Source: Roseibacillus sp. (GTDB lineage Bacteria; Verrucomicrobiota; Verrucomicrobiia; Verrucomicrobiales; Akkermansiaceae). From it: 54,273 nucleotides of DNA. Where the stretch lies: NCBI GenBank assembly GCA_029242545.1, contig JAQWTV010000113.1:1-54273 (forward strand), written 5' to 3'. Shown one piece after another: positions 9,425 to 20,194 of the stretch (within the stretch, counting starts at the first letter, position 1; every line of letters begins with the position of its first letter). Below the pieces are notes generated by a model. That model made no database searches and was not told where the DNA came from. It worked only from the letters and a program-made list of their open reading frames with translations. A program made the position numbers and the translations under genes.

Positions 9425-9927
9425 GTCTGTGCCACTACAGTAGTCTCAAGCTCTTGAATCTCATCCCTCAGACCTGCCGCCTCCTCATAATTCTCGCCAG
9501 CAATAGCCTCATCCAGTCGACTTCTCAGCTGGTCAAGCCTCTGCTGCCTGGCGTGTTCCTCGACAAGCCCTTCTGGCACGCGACCAATGTGGGTTGTGCC
9601 TTTGTGCATACCTTTCAGCCGCCGCGAAACTTCATCCCCGAAGGTTTCATAGCACTCGCTGCATCCCAAACGCCCTACCTGCTGGAACTTTTTGAATGTA
9701 AATCCACAGACCGGACAAGTCGCCCCGTCATCAGCACCACCTGCAACCACACCTTCTCCCACGGACACCCCTTCCCCTATCAACGAGTCTCCCAATGCGA
9801 ACCCGGCTGGATCTGTAACCCCCTTCTCCTGAGCGCAGTTCTCACAAAGGCACATCTTCTTCATCTCTCCCTCAACTAACTGAGTAAGAAAGACTGTCGC
9901 TTTACTGTCGCAGAAATCGCACTGCAT
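9421..9927 (-). CDS. mcsA: McsA-like zinc-finger protein with UVR motif, McsB activator
   Basis: Small cytoplasmic partner and activator of the arginine kinase McsB. 168 residues: CDFC (3-6) and CENC (28-31) at the N-terminus, a second zinc pair CPVC and CSEC in the middle (about 71-95), and a C-terminal UVR motif with NYEEAAGLRDEIQELE. A Gly/Ala/Val-rich linker at about 40-70 joins the two zinc modules. This is the usual McsA layout. AGGA lies 9 bases before the ATG. It is the first gene of the mcsA-mcsB-clpC operon, with 51 bases between ilvE and it. No CtsR gene precedes it, unlike in Firmicutes. Confidence 0.9.
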   Translation of the reverse strand: MQCDFCDSKATVFLTQLVEGEMKKMCLCENCAQEKGVTDPAGFALGDSLIGEGVSVGEGVVAGGADDGATCPVCGFTFKKFQQVGRLGCSECYETFGDEVSRRLKGMHKGTTHIGRVPEGLVEEHARQQRLDQLRSRLDEAIAGENYEEAAGLRDEIQELETTVVAQT

Positions 9928-9978
9928 ACGGGCGTATCCTAGTCCAGCTCCCCAGAAATTCGAAATAAAAAGCGAGAA

Positions 9979-10860
9979 TTACGCCGGTTCGATCGGGGTC
10001 TCGCTATTATGAACGAGAGCACGATACGCCTCGATGAATTTTGCGGTCATAGGCCCCGGAATTCCGTCTCCAATGGCTCGATGATCAAGCTCTACGGCCG
10101 GGATCACCTCAGCTGCGGTGCCCGTCAGAAAGCACTCATCAGCCGTCATAATGTCAAAACGGGTCATTGTCTTCTGCTTCAGAAGAACGCCCAGCTGCTC
10201 GGCCAACTCGAAGATCACTCCCCTGGTGATTCCATCCAAACCGCCATCAGAGACTGGCGGCGTGTAGACAACACCCTTTTTCACGATGAAAACGTTATCC
10301 CCGGTGCATTCAGCTACGTAACCCTGCTCATTTAACATCAAACCCTCACGCGCACCCGCCCGCTGCGCCTCTACCTTGGCCATAACATTGTTGAGGTAAT
10401 TCAAAGACTTCACCTGCGGACTGAGCGAACTGTGAGTAGGACGACGAGTCGCGCAGGTAACTACTTTGAGTCCCACCTCATAGTCCGACTGCGGATACAA
10501 CTGGATATCAGCTGCGATAATAATCATTGAGGGGCGATCGCAACTCTCAGGGCTCAGACCAAGACTACCAACGCCACGAGTTACCAACAGCCGAACATAA
10601 CCGTCCACCAACTGGTTTGCCCGAATGGTCTTAAGGGTATGGTCAATTACCTCGTCCCGGGACCAAGGCAGCTCAAGCATTATAGCTTTGGATGAGTCGA
10701 AAAGCCTTTCTACGTGCTCGGCTAATCTGAAAACCTTACCGTTGTAAAATCGAATCCCCTCAAACACCCCATCCCCGTACAGCAAGCCATGGTCGAAAAC
10801 CGAAACCTTTGCCTCCGACTCGTCTACCAAGTTTCCGTCGTACCAGATTTTGAGCGCCAT
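9979..10860 (-). CDS. ilvE: Branched-chain amino acid aminotransferase (class IV PLP enzyme)
   Basis: PLP enzyme for the last step of valine, leucine and isoleucine synthesis and their reversible transamination. 293 residues from ATG 10860 (MALKIWYDGN). It shows DHGLLYGDGVFEGIRFYNG (23-41), FRLAEHVERL (44-53), the PLP-binding Lys in SPQVKSLNYLNNV (K151), and the glutamate loop MLNEQGYVAECTGDNVF. AGAAG lies about 6 bases upstream of this ATG. The frame is open another 50 codons but those residues are unlike the family. D-amino-acid transaminase and 4-amino-4-deoxychorismate lyase share the fold; length and the EGIRFY motif favour IlvE. It sits between lolD and mcsA on the same strand. Confidence 0.87.
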   Translation of the reverse strand: MALKIWYDGNLVDESEAKVSVFDHGLLYGDGVFEGIRFYNGKVFRLAEHVERLFDSSKAIMLELPWSRDEVIDHTLKTIRANQLVDGYVRLLVTRGVGSLGLSPESCDRPSMIIIAADIQLYPQSDYEVGLKVVTCATRRPTHSSLSPQVKSLNYLNNVMAKVEAQRAGAREGLMLNEQGYVAECTGDNVFIVKKGVVYTPPVSDGGLDGITRGVIFELAEQLGVLLKQKTMTRFDIMTADECFLTGTAAEVIPAVELDHRAIGDGIPGPMTAKFIEAYRALVHNSETPIEPA

Positions 10861-10912
10861 GAATCTTCTTGTTGAAAGTGAGGTTTTCCGAGGCAGGGAG
10901 CCATTAATACCC

Positions 10913-11614
10913 TTAATCGCCCTCCCTCGCCAATCCCGGATTTTCACCGGCCATTTGCCCATCCGTGATCTCAAGAGTTCTGTCTCCCTTTTCGGCGAGA
11001 AGTCGATCATGGGTCACTACCACTAGTGTAGTGCCGAGGTTTTTGGAGAATTCCAGGAGAAGGGCCATCACCTCTCCCCCGTTACGGGAATCAAGATTGC
11101 CCGTTGGCTCATCCGCAAAAACCATCGTAGGCTCGTTCACGAGGGCACGGGCGATGGCAACGCGCTGCTGCTCTCCTCCACTCAGCTCAGCGGGCAAATG
11201 ATGAATACGTCCCCCGAGGCCTACCTCATCCAAAAGATCGACAGCTCGGCTCCGATGATTTTTGGACCTGATCATACCGGGCACCATCACGTTCTCGAGT
11301 GCAGTCAGCTCAGGGAGAAGATAATAGTTTTGAAAGATATATCCCATTTTGCTGTTTCTGACCAAGCTCTGCTCTCTCTGCGAGAGTGAGTAGAGATCGG
11401 ATCCATCGATATGAACTCGGCCGCGCTCCGGACGCTCCAGCCCAGCCAGCGTATAAAGAAGAGTAGTTTTACCGGCGCCGCTAGCTCCACAGAGAAACAC
11501 CCGCTCTCCCCGGCCGATTTCGAGATCGATACCGCGGAGCACTTCGACCGTCTTTTTGCCCAAGGTATAAGTACGATGGACGTTCCGCGCGGAAATCAAG
11601 GAGCTTGGAGACAC
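10913..11614 (-). CDS. LolD/MacB-type ABC transporter ATP-binding protein
   Basis: ATPase of a lipoprotein-release or MacB-like ABC exporter. It has Walker A GASGAGKTT, Q-loop FQNYYLLPEL, signature LSGGEQQRVAIARAL, Walker B MVFADEPTGNLDS and switch His in VVVTHD, which is the arrangement of the LolD family. The proposed GTG at 11614 has AGAGG about 9 bases upstream and gives 233 residues. An alternative GTG at 11665 would add 17 residues and has no visible ribosome-binding site. No LolC/E or MacB-type permease is adjacent. Downstream is ilvE after 52 bases on the same strand, so they may be co-transcribed. LolD is likely but not proven without the permease. Confidence 0.82.
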   Translation of the reverse strand: MSPSSLISARNVHRTYTLGKKTVEVLRGIDLEIGRGERVFLCGASGAGKTTLLYTLAGLERPERGRVHIDGSDLYSLSQREQSLVRNSKMGYIFQNYYLLPELTALENVMVPGMIRSKNHRSRAVDLLDEVGLGGRIHHLPAELSGGEQQRVAIARALVNEPTMVFADEPTGNLDSRNGGEVMALLLEFSKNLGTTLVVVTHDRLLAEKGDRTLEITDGQMAGENPGLAREGD

Positions 11615-11713
11615 TGAGCGACCTCTAGGCTGAGCTGGCCAGCTTTTCCAGCGCAATTCTTTCACGTCACTATTATTTTGGATTTATTAACTAAAATTGG
11701 TAATCTTTTGCAG

Positions 11714-12088
11714 ATGGACGATTCACCTTCCCGCTTAAGAAACGAATCCCGATATCCTGCCGGTAAAAGTGTCCGAGGAAGGAGCACCGGTGTGCGCATT
11801 GTCACCAGAACTGCATTTTCGGTATTCCTTCTTACTGCCTGCGTGGCTCTCGCGGTTCTTTCGGTCCCTCAAATGCGCAAGTTGCGAGCCCTGAAAGAGG
11901 AGCTGGCACGGGCTAACGCCCTGGAATCCTATGTGCAGCAAGAGAAAGACCAGAAGCGCCGCGAGCTCAACGCTCTCAGGAATGACCCTGCTTATCTGGA
12001 GCTTGTTGCTCGAGACCGTCTTGACCTTCACCGCGAAGGCGAGCAGATCTACCGAATTGGAAGAGAAATAGATGCCGCGGCCAGGTAA
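11714..12088 (+). CDS. FtsB/DivIC-family septum formation initiator
   Basis: Small bitopic inner-membrane protein of the divisome. 124 residues: a basic cytoplasmic N-terminus, one membrane segment at about 32-50, a periplasmic coiled coil at about 53-90 (KLRALKEELARANALESYV), and the family's C-terminal block with ELVARDRLDLHREGEQIY. ATG 11714 was preferred to the upstream TTG at 11678, which would add 12 unlike residues. It converges on enolase with only three bases between the stops; eno and ftsB are neighbours in Proteobacteria too, although there on one strand. Confidence 0.82.
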   Translation: MDDSPSRLRNESRYPAGKSVRGRSTGVRIVTRTAFSVFLLTACVALAVLSVPQMRKLRALKEELARANALESYVQQEKDQKRRELNALRNDPAYLELVARDRLDLHREGEQIYRIGREIDAAAR

Positions 12089-12091
12089 GGG

Positions 12092-15237
<3,146 letters not shown>

Positions 15238-15256
15238 AGCCCGGAAGATGGTAAGG

Positions 15257-15541
15257 CTATGCAAAAAAGGCAAAGGTTTTATCAAGATTTCCCGGTAATA
15301 CCACCGGAAATACCACTGGGTTTCCATCCGCCAGAGGATATCCAGGAAATGGTTTGCGACTTTTAACAAAAATACCACCTTCAAAATAGAGCTCTCCTGA
15401 ATCCTTACCCCTTTTTAAATAGTCTGAATAGACACCCGCATCCAAATAGGGACTCGCACCCTCCCGATCCTTCGCAACAGGCAGGGCATCGACCTTCTCC
15501 GCTTCACCCAATTCCTGAAAATCGATTGGATGAGACGCCAC
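15257..15541 (-). CDS. Possible small protein of unknown function upstream of greA
   Basis: I do not recognise this one. The frame from a GTG at 15541 encodes 94 residues that read like protein rather than a shadow: KVDALPVAKDREGASPYL, then YLKRGKDSGELYFEGG, then KPFPGYPLADGNPVVFPVV. It has no signal peptide or membrane segment. GAGGAG lies 12 bases before the GTG, a rather long spacing. It ends 19 bases before greA on the same strand and diverges from the racemase gene by 21 bases. If it is not a gene, this stretch is a roughly 320-base intergenic region with nothing else recognised. Confidence 0.42.
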   Translation of the reverse strand: MASHPIDFQELGEAEKVDALPVAKDREGASPYLDAGVYSDYLKRGKDSGELYFEGGIFVKSRKPFPGYPLADGNPVVFPVVLPGNLDKTFAFFA

Positions 15542-15562
15542 ATCCGGGATTATCTCCTCATT

Positions 15563-16312
15563 ATGCATTCCGGGCAGCACTTGAAAACCATAGGTATCGC
15601 AGCCTGCAGCGGACCGGGAGCAGCGCTTTGCTACGAAACCATCACCGGAGAATGCAGCGAGATCCTTGGTGCCCATCACCATCCGGAAATCATCCTGCAC
15701 TCCCTCAGCTTCGGAGAATACTGCAGTCTTCTGATAGAGTCCGACTGGCCAGCAATCGCGCAACTCCTCAGCAGAACCTGCGACGTCCTTGTCGCCGCGG
15801 GAGCCGACTTCATCATCTGCCCTGACAATACCGTGCATGAAGCCCTGGATTTTCGTGACTTAGAAAATCAGGTCCCTTGGCTCCATATCGCCAAAACTGT
15901 TTCAGCTGAGGCTCAGGCACGGAATTTCAAACGACTGGCAGTCCTTGGCACCAAATACCTGATGGAGGGACCCGTTTACCGTGATCATCTTTTATCGATC
16001 GGACTGGAGCCCGTTATGCCAAAGATTGAGGAGCGAAACCGTATCAATTCTATAATTTTTGACCGGCTGGTTTTTAACAGAGGGACGAAAAAAGACCTCT
16101 TCGAGCTTCTCTCCATCATTGAAAGAATGCAAATAGAGGACCAGTGCGATTCCGTTGTTCTGGGGTGCACTGAACTCCCTCTGATTCTCAACGATCAGGT
16201 TTGCCCCCTGCCCACCCTTGACTCTACCCGGCTGCTCGCACGGGCTGCCATTCAACAAGCTACGGCACCAGCCCTGAAGCCAGCTCCCCTGACCAGCCCG
16301 CCACAATGCTAA
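15563..16312 (+). CDS. Aspartate/glutamate racemase-family protein
   Basis: Cytoplasmic amino-acid racemase fold, with two-base cysteine chemistry in the typical family. About 249 residues with KTIGIAACSGPGAALCYETI near the start, ICPDNTVHEA in the position of the usual CNTxH motif, and VVLGCTELPL with the second catalytic Cys. The first catalytic Cys position (C of CNT) is an Asp here, and a Cys lies two residues earlier. The substrate cannot be named. ATG 15530 is an alternative start that adds 11 residues; neither has a good ribosome-binding site. The stop lies just after the start of the following membrane-protein gene (7-base overlap), which suggests an operon. Confidence 0.8.
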   Translation: MHSGQHLKTIGIAACSGPGAALCYETITGECSEILGAHHHPEIILHSLSFGEYCSLLIESDWPAIAQLLSRTCDVLVAAGADFIICPDNTVHEALDFRDLENQVPWLHIAKTVSAEAQARNFKRLAVLGTKYLMEGPVYRDHLLSIGLEPVMPKIEERNRINSIIFDRLVFNRGTKKDLFELLSIIERMQIEDQCDSVVLGCTELPLILNDQVCPLPTLDSTRLLARAAIQQATAPALKPAPLTSPPQC

Positions 16313-17007
16313 TCGCCAACTTCCAGACAGGCAGCACATCTCATCTCATTACCCTTGCGGTTATTGCAGTGTTAACCGCTGCCCTTGCAATAGTGGCACG
16401 TCGAGCAAGGAGTACATCAAGTAGAACTCTCCTTCGCAACCTGATTGGCTGGGGTTCTCTTGCGGCTGGAATCCTCAACACTGCCTACTGGACGCTTCCC
16501 TCCCGCTTTGATCTTTCTCAAAGCCTCCCCCTCCACTTCTGCAACCTCGCCACCTTCATCGGAGCCTTAGCAGTCCTGAGGGACAGTCGACTCTTGAAGG
16601 GAGTCCTGTATTTCTGGTCCGGATTGTGTGTCTGGGCGTTCCTTACCCCTACGATCGACTCCGGATTCAGGGAACCTGGCTTCTGGATTTTCTGGCTCTA
16701 CCATAGCTTTATCCTTTTTACCCTCGTCGTCATCCTCCAGATCGACAAGTTCCGTCCGACACGCCAAGACCTTCTCAACAGCGCAACCTTCAGCCTCCGG
16801 CTTGTTGTTTGTCTTTTTATCCTCAATGCCTTTACGGGATGGAACTATGGATTTCTTGGTGACGACATCCCTGGAGCACCCACCCCGGTTGCTCTTCTAG
16901 GGGGCTATCCCCTGCGAATCCTGTGGATGATTCTTCTGGGCTCCGGGATCTTCATTCTCCTCTGGATCCCCTGCCGGAATTACTCAACAACCCGAACTCG
17001 GAAATAA
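16306..17007 (+). CDS. TIGR02206 / YwaF-like integral membrane protein
   Basis: Polytopic inner-membrane protein of unknown function. 233 residues with about six hydrophobic segments. The family pattern is visible: SLPLHFCNLATFIGALAVLR, then a FLTPTID loop and FWIFWLYHSFIL, and later GWNYGFLGD with a LLGGYPLRIL segment before the last helix. The start overlaps the end of the racemase-like gene by seven bases. The 3' end overlaps the convergent FG-GAP gene by 28 bases. No function is known for the family as far as I am aware. Confidence 0.75.
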   Translation: MLIANFQTGSTSHLITLAVIAVLTAALAIVARRARSTSSRTLLRNLIGWGSLAAGILNTAYWTLPSRFDLSQSLPLHFCNLATFIGALAVLRDSRLLKGVLYFWSGLCVWAFLTPTIDSGFREPGFWIFWLYHSFILFTLVVILQIDKFRPTRQDLLNSATFSLRLVVCLFILNAFTGWNYGFLGDDIPGAPTPVALLGGYPLRILWMILLGSGIFILLWIPCRNYSTTRTRK

Positions 17008-20000
17008 TATCCGGAAGGCCTCAGGATCTCACTTTCGTCCCCGCGCATCCTCACTTGAAGAAGAAAGTCCCGATTACTGGTAGAGCGATTCACCCCCTGA
17101 AGGGCCAGGATGTTTCTTCCGGGCCTGAGAGCCCCTGAATAGTTTCCAAGATCGAATGTCACATACTCTACCGCCTGACTGTCAGGACGACTGGAAGGAG
17201 CAGTAGAACTCCAGTCCAGATCCCCGTCCCTTGTGTTACCTCTTGCCACCGGAATGCCGTTGAGCCAGGCCGCAAAAGCATCATCGTAACGAACGTCAAG
17301 ACTGAGGCTCGTTATTGCGGAGGGATTAGTAACTTCAAACGGGAGCCTGAGGTAGGCCGTTGCCCGTTCACGGTACATCTGCGTCTGCAAGTCCGTTCCT
17401 ATAAACGGATCATACGTCGTCTGGTTTTGGTCGTAGCCGATCCCCTGAGTCACATTGATCCAATCCTGATCTCCTCCGCTGTTTGCAAATTCCTTTTCAC
17501 TCCCCCCTTTCCACAAATCTCCAACACTCTCATTTGGAACAAAGACCCTGCCCTCGGCGCCTGGAGCCACGTAAACCACTTCTCCCTTCGAACCAGGCAC
17601 GTATAACTGCACCGGCACATTGGTCGTGACGACCTGCGCCGTAATCGGAGCGGTTACCGTCTGGAAATTCTCCATTGTTTCAGAAGCCTCAACCACATAT
17701 TGCTTACCCGGCACACTCTGGAAGCTGACCTCTGAGCCCCCTTCCTCGTCCCGCGTAACCCTCAGGATACGGAGCAAAGAGGTGGCATTATTTGGATCCG
17801 TAGAGGCGGACCACTCCGCCCTGTTATCACTACGGTCACCATCCGGATCATCACCTCCACTTGCCGACAGGTTCCCAAAATTTTCTCTCTCCCAATCGTC
17901 AGGCAACCCATCACCATCACTATCAGTTGCAGCCCATGAGACCTCATCGAGATAACCCGCATCATCGTTACTCGAGATAGATCCATCCTTTTCATAGGAC
18001 CATCGCAGACGATGAATTCCTTCCGGCACCCGATAGGAGACCTGCTCCCAGTCTGTTTCCCCGCTGAGATTCTGCACCTGCGCGCCATCCACTCGAAAAA
18101 CTAACTCATCGTAGTTCTCTTCCGAGGAGGCCTTCCACCAGAATTCGAGCTCCCCAGGACCTTCCACCGTTGTTTCGACAAAGGAACGTCCGTCGTCCCC
18201 CACGTCGCCACTCTGGAGAGCCTGTCCATCCTGCCTGCTGACCTCACTCTGGACAAACCAAGGGTCCTCGGTATCAAGAAATACAAGACTTGGGTTGTTG
18301 ATCGCTGAGGCGAAGTCAGGTGGAGGCGGAGCCAGACTCACGGTGATAGCCAATGTTTCAACCGTCGTACCCGCTGGGTTTACCGCCCTGATTTCGACAT
18401 TCTGGATGCCCTCTCCTTCTGAGAGCCAACTCACCACACCACTTTCGGAATCGATGGTCATGCCCTTCGGAGCCTCGCCGAGCTCATAGGACAGACTGAG
18501 ATTACTTGTCGATACCCGGTAGCTGAATGGATCCCCTGATACTACGATTGCCTCCAGTGGACTTGAGATAACTGGGAGAGTGAAGGCCTCACCACCAAGT
18601 GAGTCACCCTCCCTCAGTGCAAGAAACTGATCTACATCCGGCGCTAGGACTTCTTCGATGATCCCCGAAGGCCACCGGACGACCAGCTTGGAGATACTGG
18701 TGGAGCTGCCCACCCCAAAAACCTTGGTCAGGGAATTCTGGACCCCGTAGCCCTCCCCCGCACGTACTTCCCTGAGCTGAACTCCCCAGTCCCCATGGAG
18801 TTCCAGCCGGGCCCCGATCGCATTGGGATTAGAGGTGCGCCCCTTAAGCTGCACCGCGAGGTAGTGATTCGTATTTGGATTGTTCAGGAACAGGAGATCC
18901 CTCTGGCTTGCCGAGGTTCCGTTGTAGCCCGTCCCTCGCCCTCCGAAGATATCGACGAATCCGTCGTGATTAAGGTCTCCTAGGGCGCAGCTATGGAGAT
19001 GAGAAATCGGGTTTCCGTCGCTAAGTCTCAGGACATCCGGGGCTTCAGTGAATGTCTTATCCCCGTTATTACGATAAATCCGATAGGTAGCAGCCGTGCC
19101 GCCCAGGTCAGTGGCTGTTACAAGCAGATCGATATGGGTGTCGTTGTCGAAATCCCGGAAAAAGGCCTGGATTCCAAAGTAGTCAATATCTCCCAACCCC
19201 GCACTGGCACTGATGTCCGAGAAACCACCGCTCCCGTCATTCTCAAGCAACCTCGACGTTCCCGCCCCATGATTGAGGATGAAACAGTCCATGTCACCGT
19301 CATTATCTATATCCGCAAAATCACTACACCACGACTGCTCACCATCATCGAGACCCACGGCAGGACCTTCATCCGTGTAATTGTTGTTCCCGTCGTTCCG
19401 GAACAGCCGGTTGATCCGGCGCCGGTCGGTTGAACTCGTCACCCCCAGTCGACATTTTGAGAGGTAGATATCACGATGTCCGTCGTTATCGTAATCAGTC
19501 TCAATCACTGCATAGTTGCCACTGGAAACACTGGCTGGCAGAGAAGCACCAATCAAACCTCGCTCCAGGGAAAACCCTCCCGCCCCGTTGTTCTTATAAG
19601 GGTGGTTGTCGTCATTGTCATCGCAGGCAAAGAGGTCGATGTTTCCATCGTTGTCAAAATCCGCAAAAATCGTTCCCTGGACAAAAATGTCGCGGTCCGG
19701 CAATTCCGCGGCGGCGTAGGACTGCCCGCTAGCTCCTGCCTTGAGGAGATACGCTCCCCCTGACGAGGGGCCAATAAAGAGATCGTTAAATCCGTTACGG
19801 TCGACGTCAGCAGCGCATACCGCCCAGATCGATCCCCGGGCAAGGTCGCCGTAGTCAAGCATTGAGAAGGGCTGTCCAGGCTCATTCTGGTAATCGATAA
19901 ACAATCGATTCGTCTCATGGACCCGCACGAGGTCATCGCGGCCATCCCCGTTCAGGTCAACAATTGCCATCGGCGCCCCACTGCTTGAGGAACTGGTCAG

Positions 20001-20093
20001 CAGGTCAGTCTGGTCACTGAAACTGAACTGACCTTGGAGAGAGGCCGTAATCGCTAGGCCAACTACAGATAAGTAAAGGAAAGATTTTGTCAC
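16980..20093 (-). CDS. Secreted FG-GAP/VCBS-repeat protein with ASPIC/UnbV, Ig-like and C-terminal modules
   Basis: Large exported beta-propeller protein, likely on the cell surface. 1037 residues from GTG 20093, which gives a clean signal peptide (FLYLSVVGLAITASLQG); a TTG at 20153 is possible. Domains in order: an N-terminal FG-GAP/VCBS propeller with seven calcium-loop motifs such as DLNGDGRDDL, DFDNDGNIDL and DYDNDGHRDI; an ASPIC/UnbV domain ending FGVGSSTSISKLVVRWPSG; a putative Ig/cadherin-like domain; a jelly-roll-like segment with LEFWWKAS; a thrombospondin-3-like DSDGDGLPDDWE; and a C-terminal domain with YLRLPFEV and DDAFAAWLNG. The function is unknown; similar proteins are common in PVC bacteria beside carbohydrate-degradation genes. 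It converges on the TIGR02206 gene and diverges from a sulfatase. Confidence 0.83.
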   Translation of the reverse strand: MTKSFLYLSVVGLAITASLQGQFSFSDQTDLLTSSSSSGAPMAIVDLNGDGRDDLVRVHETNRLFIDYQNEPGQPFSMLDYGDLARGSIWAVCAADVDRNGFNDLFIGPSSGGAYLLKAGASGQSYAAAELPDRDIFVQGTIFADFDNDGNIDLFACDDNDDNHPYKNNGAGGFSLERGLIGASLPASVSSGNYAVIETDYDNDGHRDIYLSKCRLGVTSSTDRRRINRLFRNDGNNNYTDEGPAVGLDDGEQSWCSDFADIDNDGDMDCFILNHGAGTSRLLENDGSGGFSDISASAGLGDIDYFGIQAFFRDFDNDTHIDLLVTATDLGGTAATYRIYRNNGDKTFTEAPDVLRLSDGNPISHLHSCALGDLNHDGFVDIFGGRGTGYNGTSASQRDLLFLNNPNTNHYLAVQLKGRTSNPNAIGARLELHGDWGVQLREVRAGEGYGVQNSLTKVFGVGSSTSISKLVVRWPSGIIEEVLAPDVDQFLALREGDSLGGEAFTLPVISSPLEAIVVSGDPFSYRVSTSNLSLSYELGEAPKGMTIDSESGVVSWLSEGEGIQNVEIRAVNPAGTTVETLAITVSLAPPPPDFASAINNPSLVFLDTEDPWFVQSEVSRQDGQALQSGDVGDDGRSFVETTVEGPGELEFWWKASSEENYDELVFRVDGAQVQNLSGETDWEQVSYRVPEGIHRLRWSYEKDGSISSNDDAGYLDEVSWAATDSDGDGLPDDWERENFGNLSASGGDDPDGDRSDNRAEWSASTDPNNATSLLRILRVTRDEEGGSEVSFQSVPGKQYVVEASETMENFQTVTAPITAQVVTTNVPVQLYVPGSKGEVVYVAPGAEGRVFVPNESVGDLWKGGSEKEFANSGGDQDWINVTQGIGYDQNQTTYDPFIGTDLQTQMYRERATAYLRLPFEVTNPSAITSLSLDVRYDDAFAAWLNGIPVARGNTRDGDLDWSSTAPSSRPDSQAVEYVTFDLGNYSGALRPGRNILALQGVNRSTSNRDFLLQVRMRGDESEILRPSGYYFRVRVVE

Positions 20094-20194
20094 TACAGGG
20101 GGTAGAATACCTAGAGAAGAATAGCACCGAGTCGGCAAACAGGGTAGCGTCAATTCTTGCCAGAATACCCCTTTGGTGCTGACTTGCCCCCATT

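Noticed and set aside
9928..9978. CIRCE or CtsR operator in front of mcsA
   Set aside because: No TTAGCACTC-type inverted repeat or GGTCAAANANGGTCAAA-type heptad repeat is visible.
15257..15838. Full 193-codon minus-strand ORF reaching into the racemase gene
   Set aside because: The first 90 codons are antisense to the racemase-like gene and look like shadow; only the part from 15541 was kept as a possible gene.
20101..20170. Two copies of AGAATACC in the divergent FG-GAP/sulfatase gap as operator sites
   Set aside because: Eight bases recurring once in a 100-base gap is weak, and the copies show no symmetry or known consensus.
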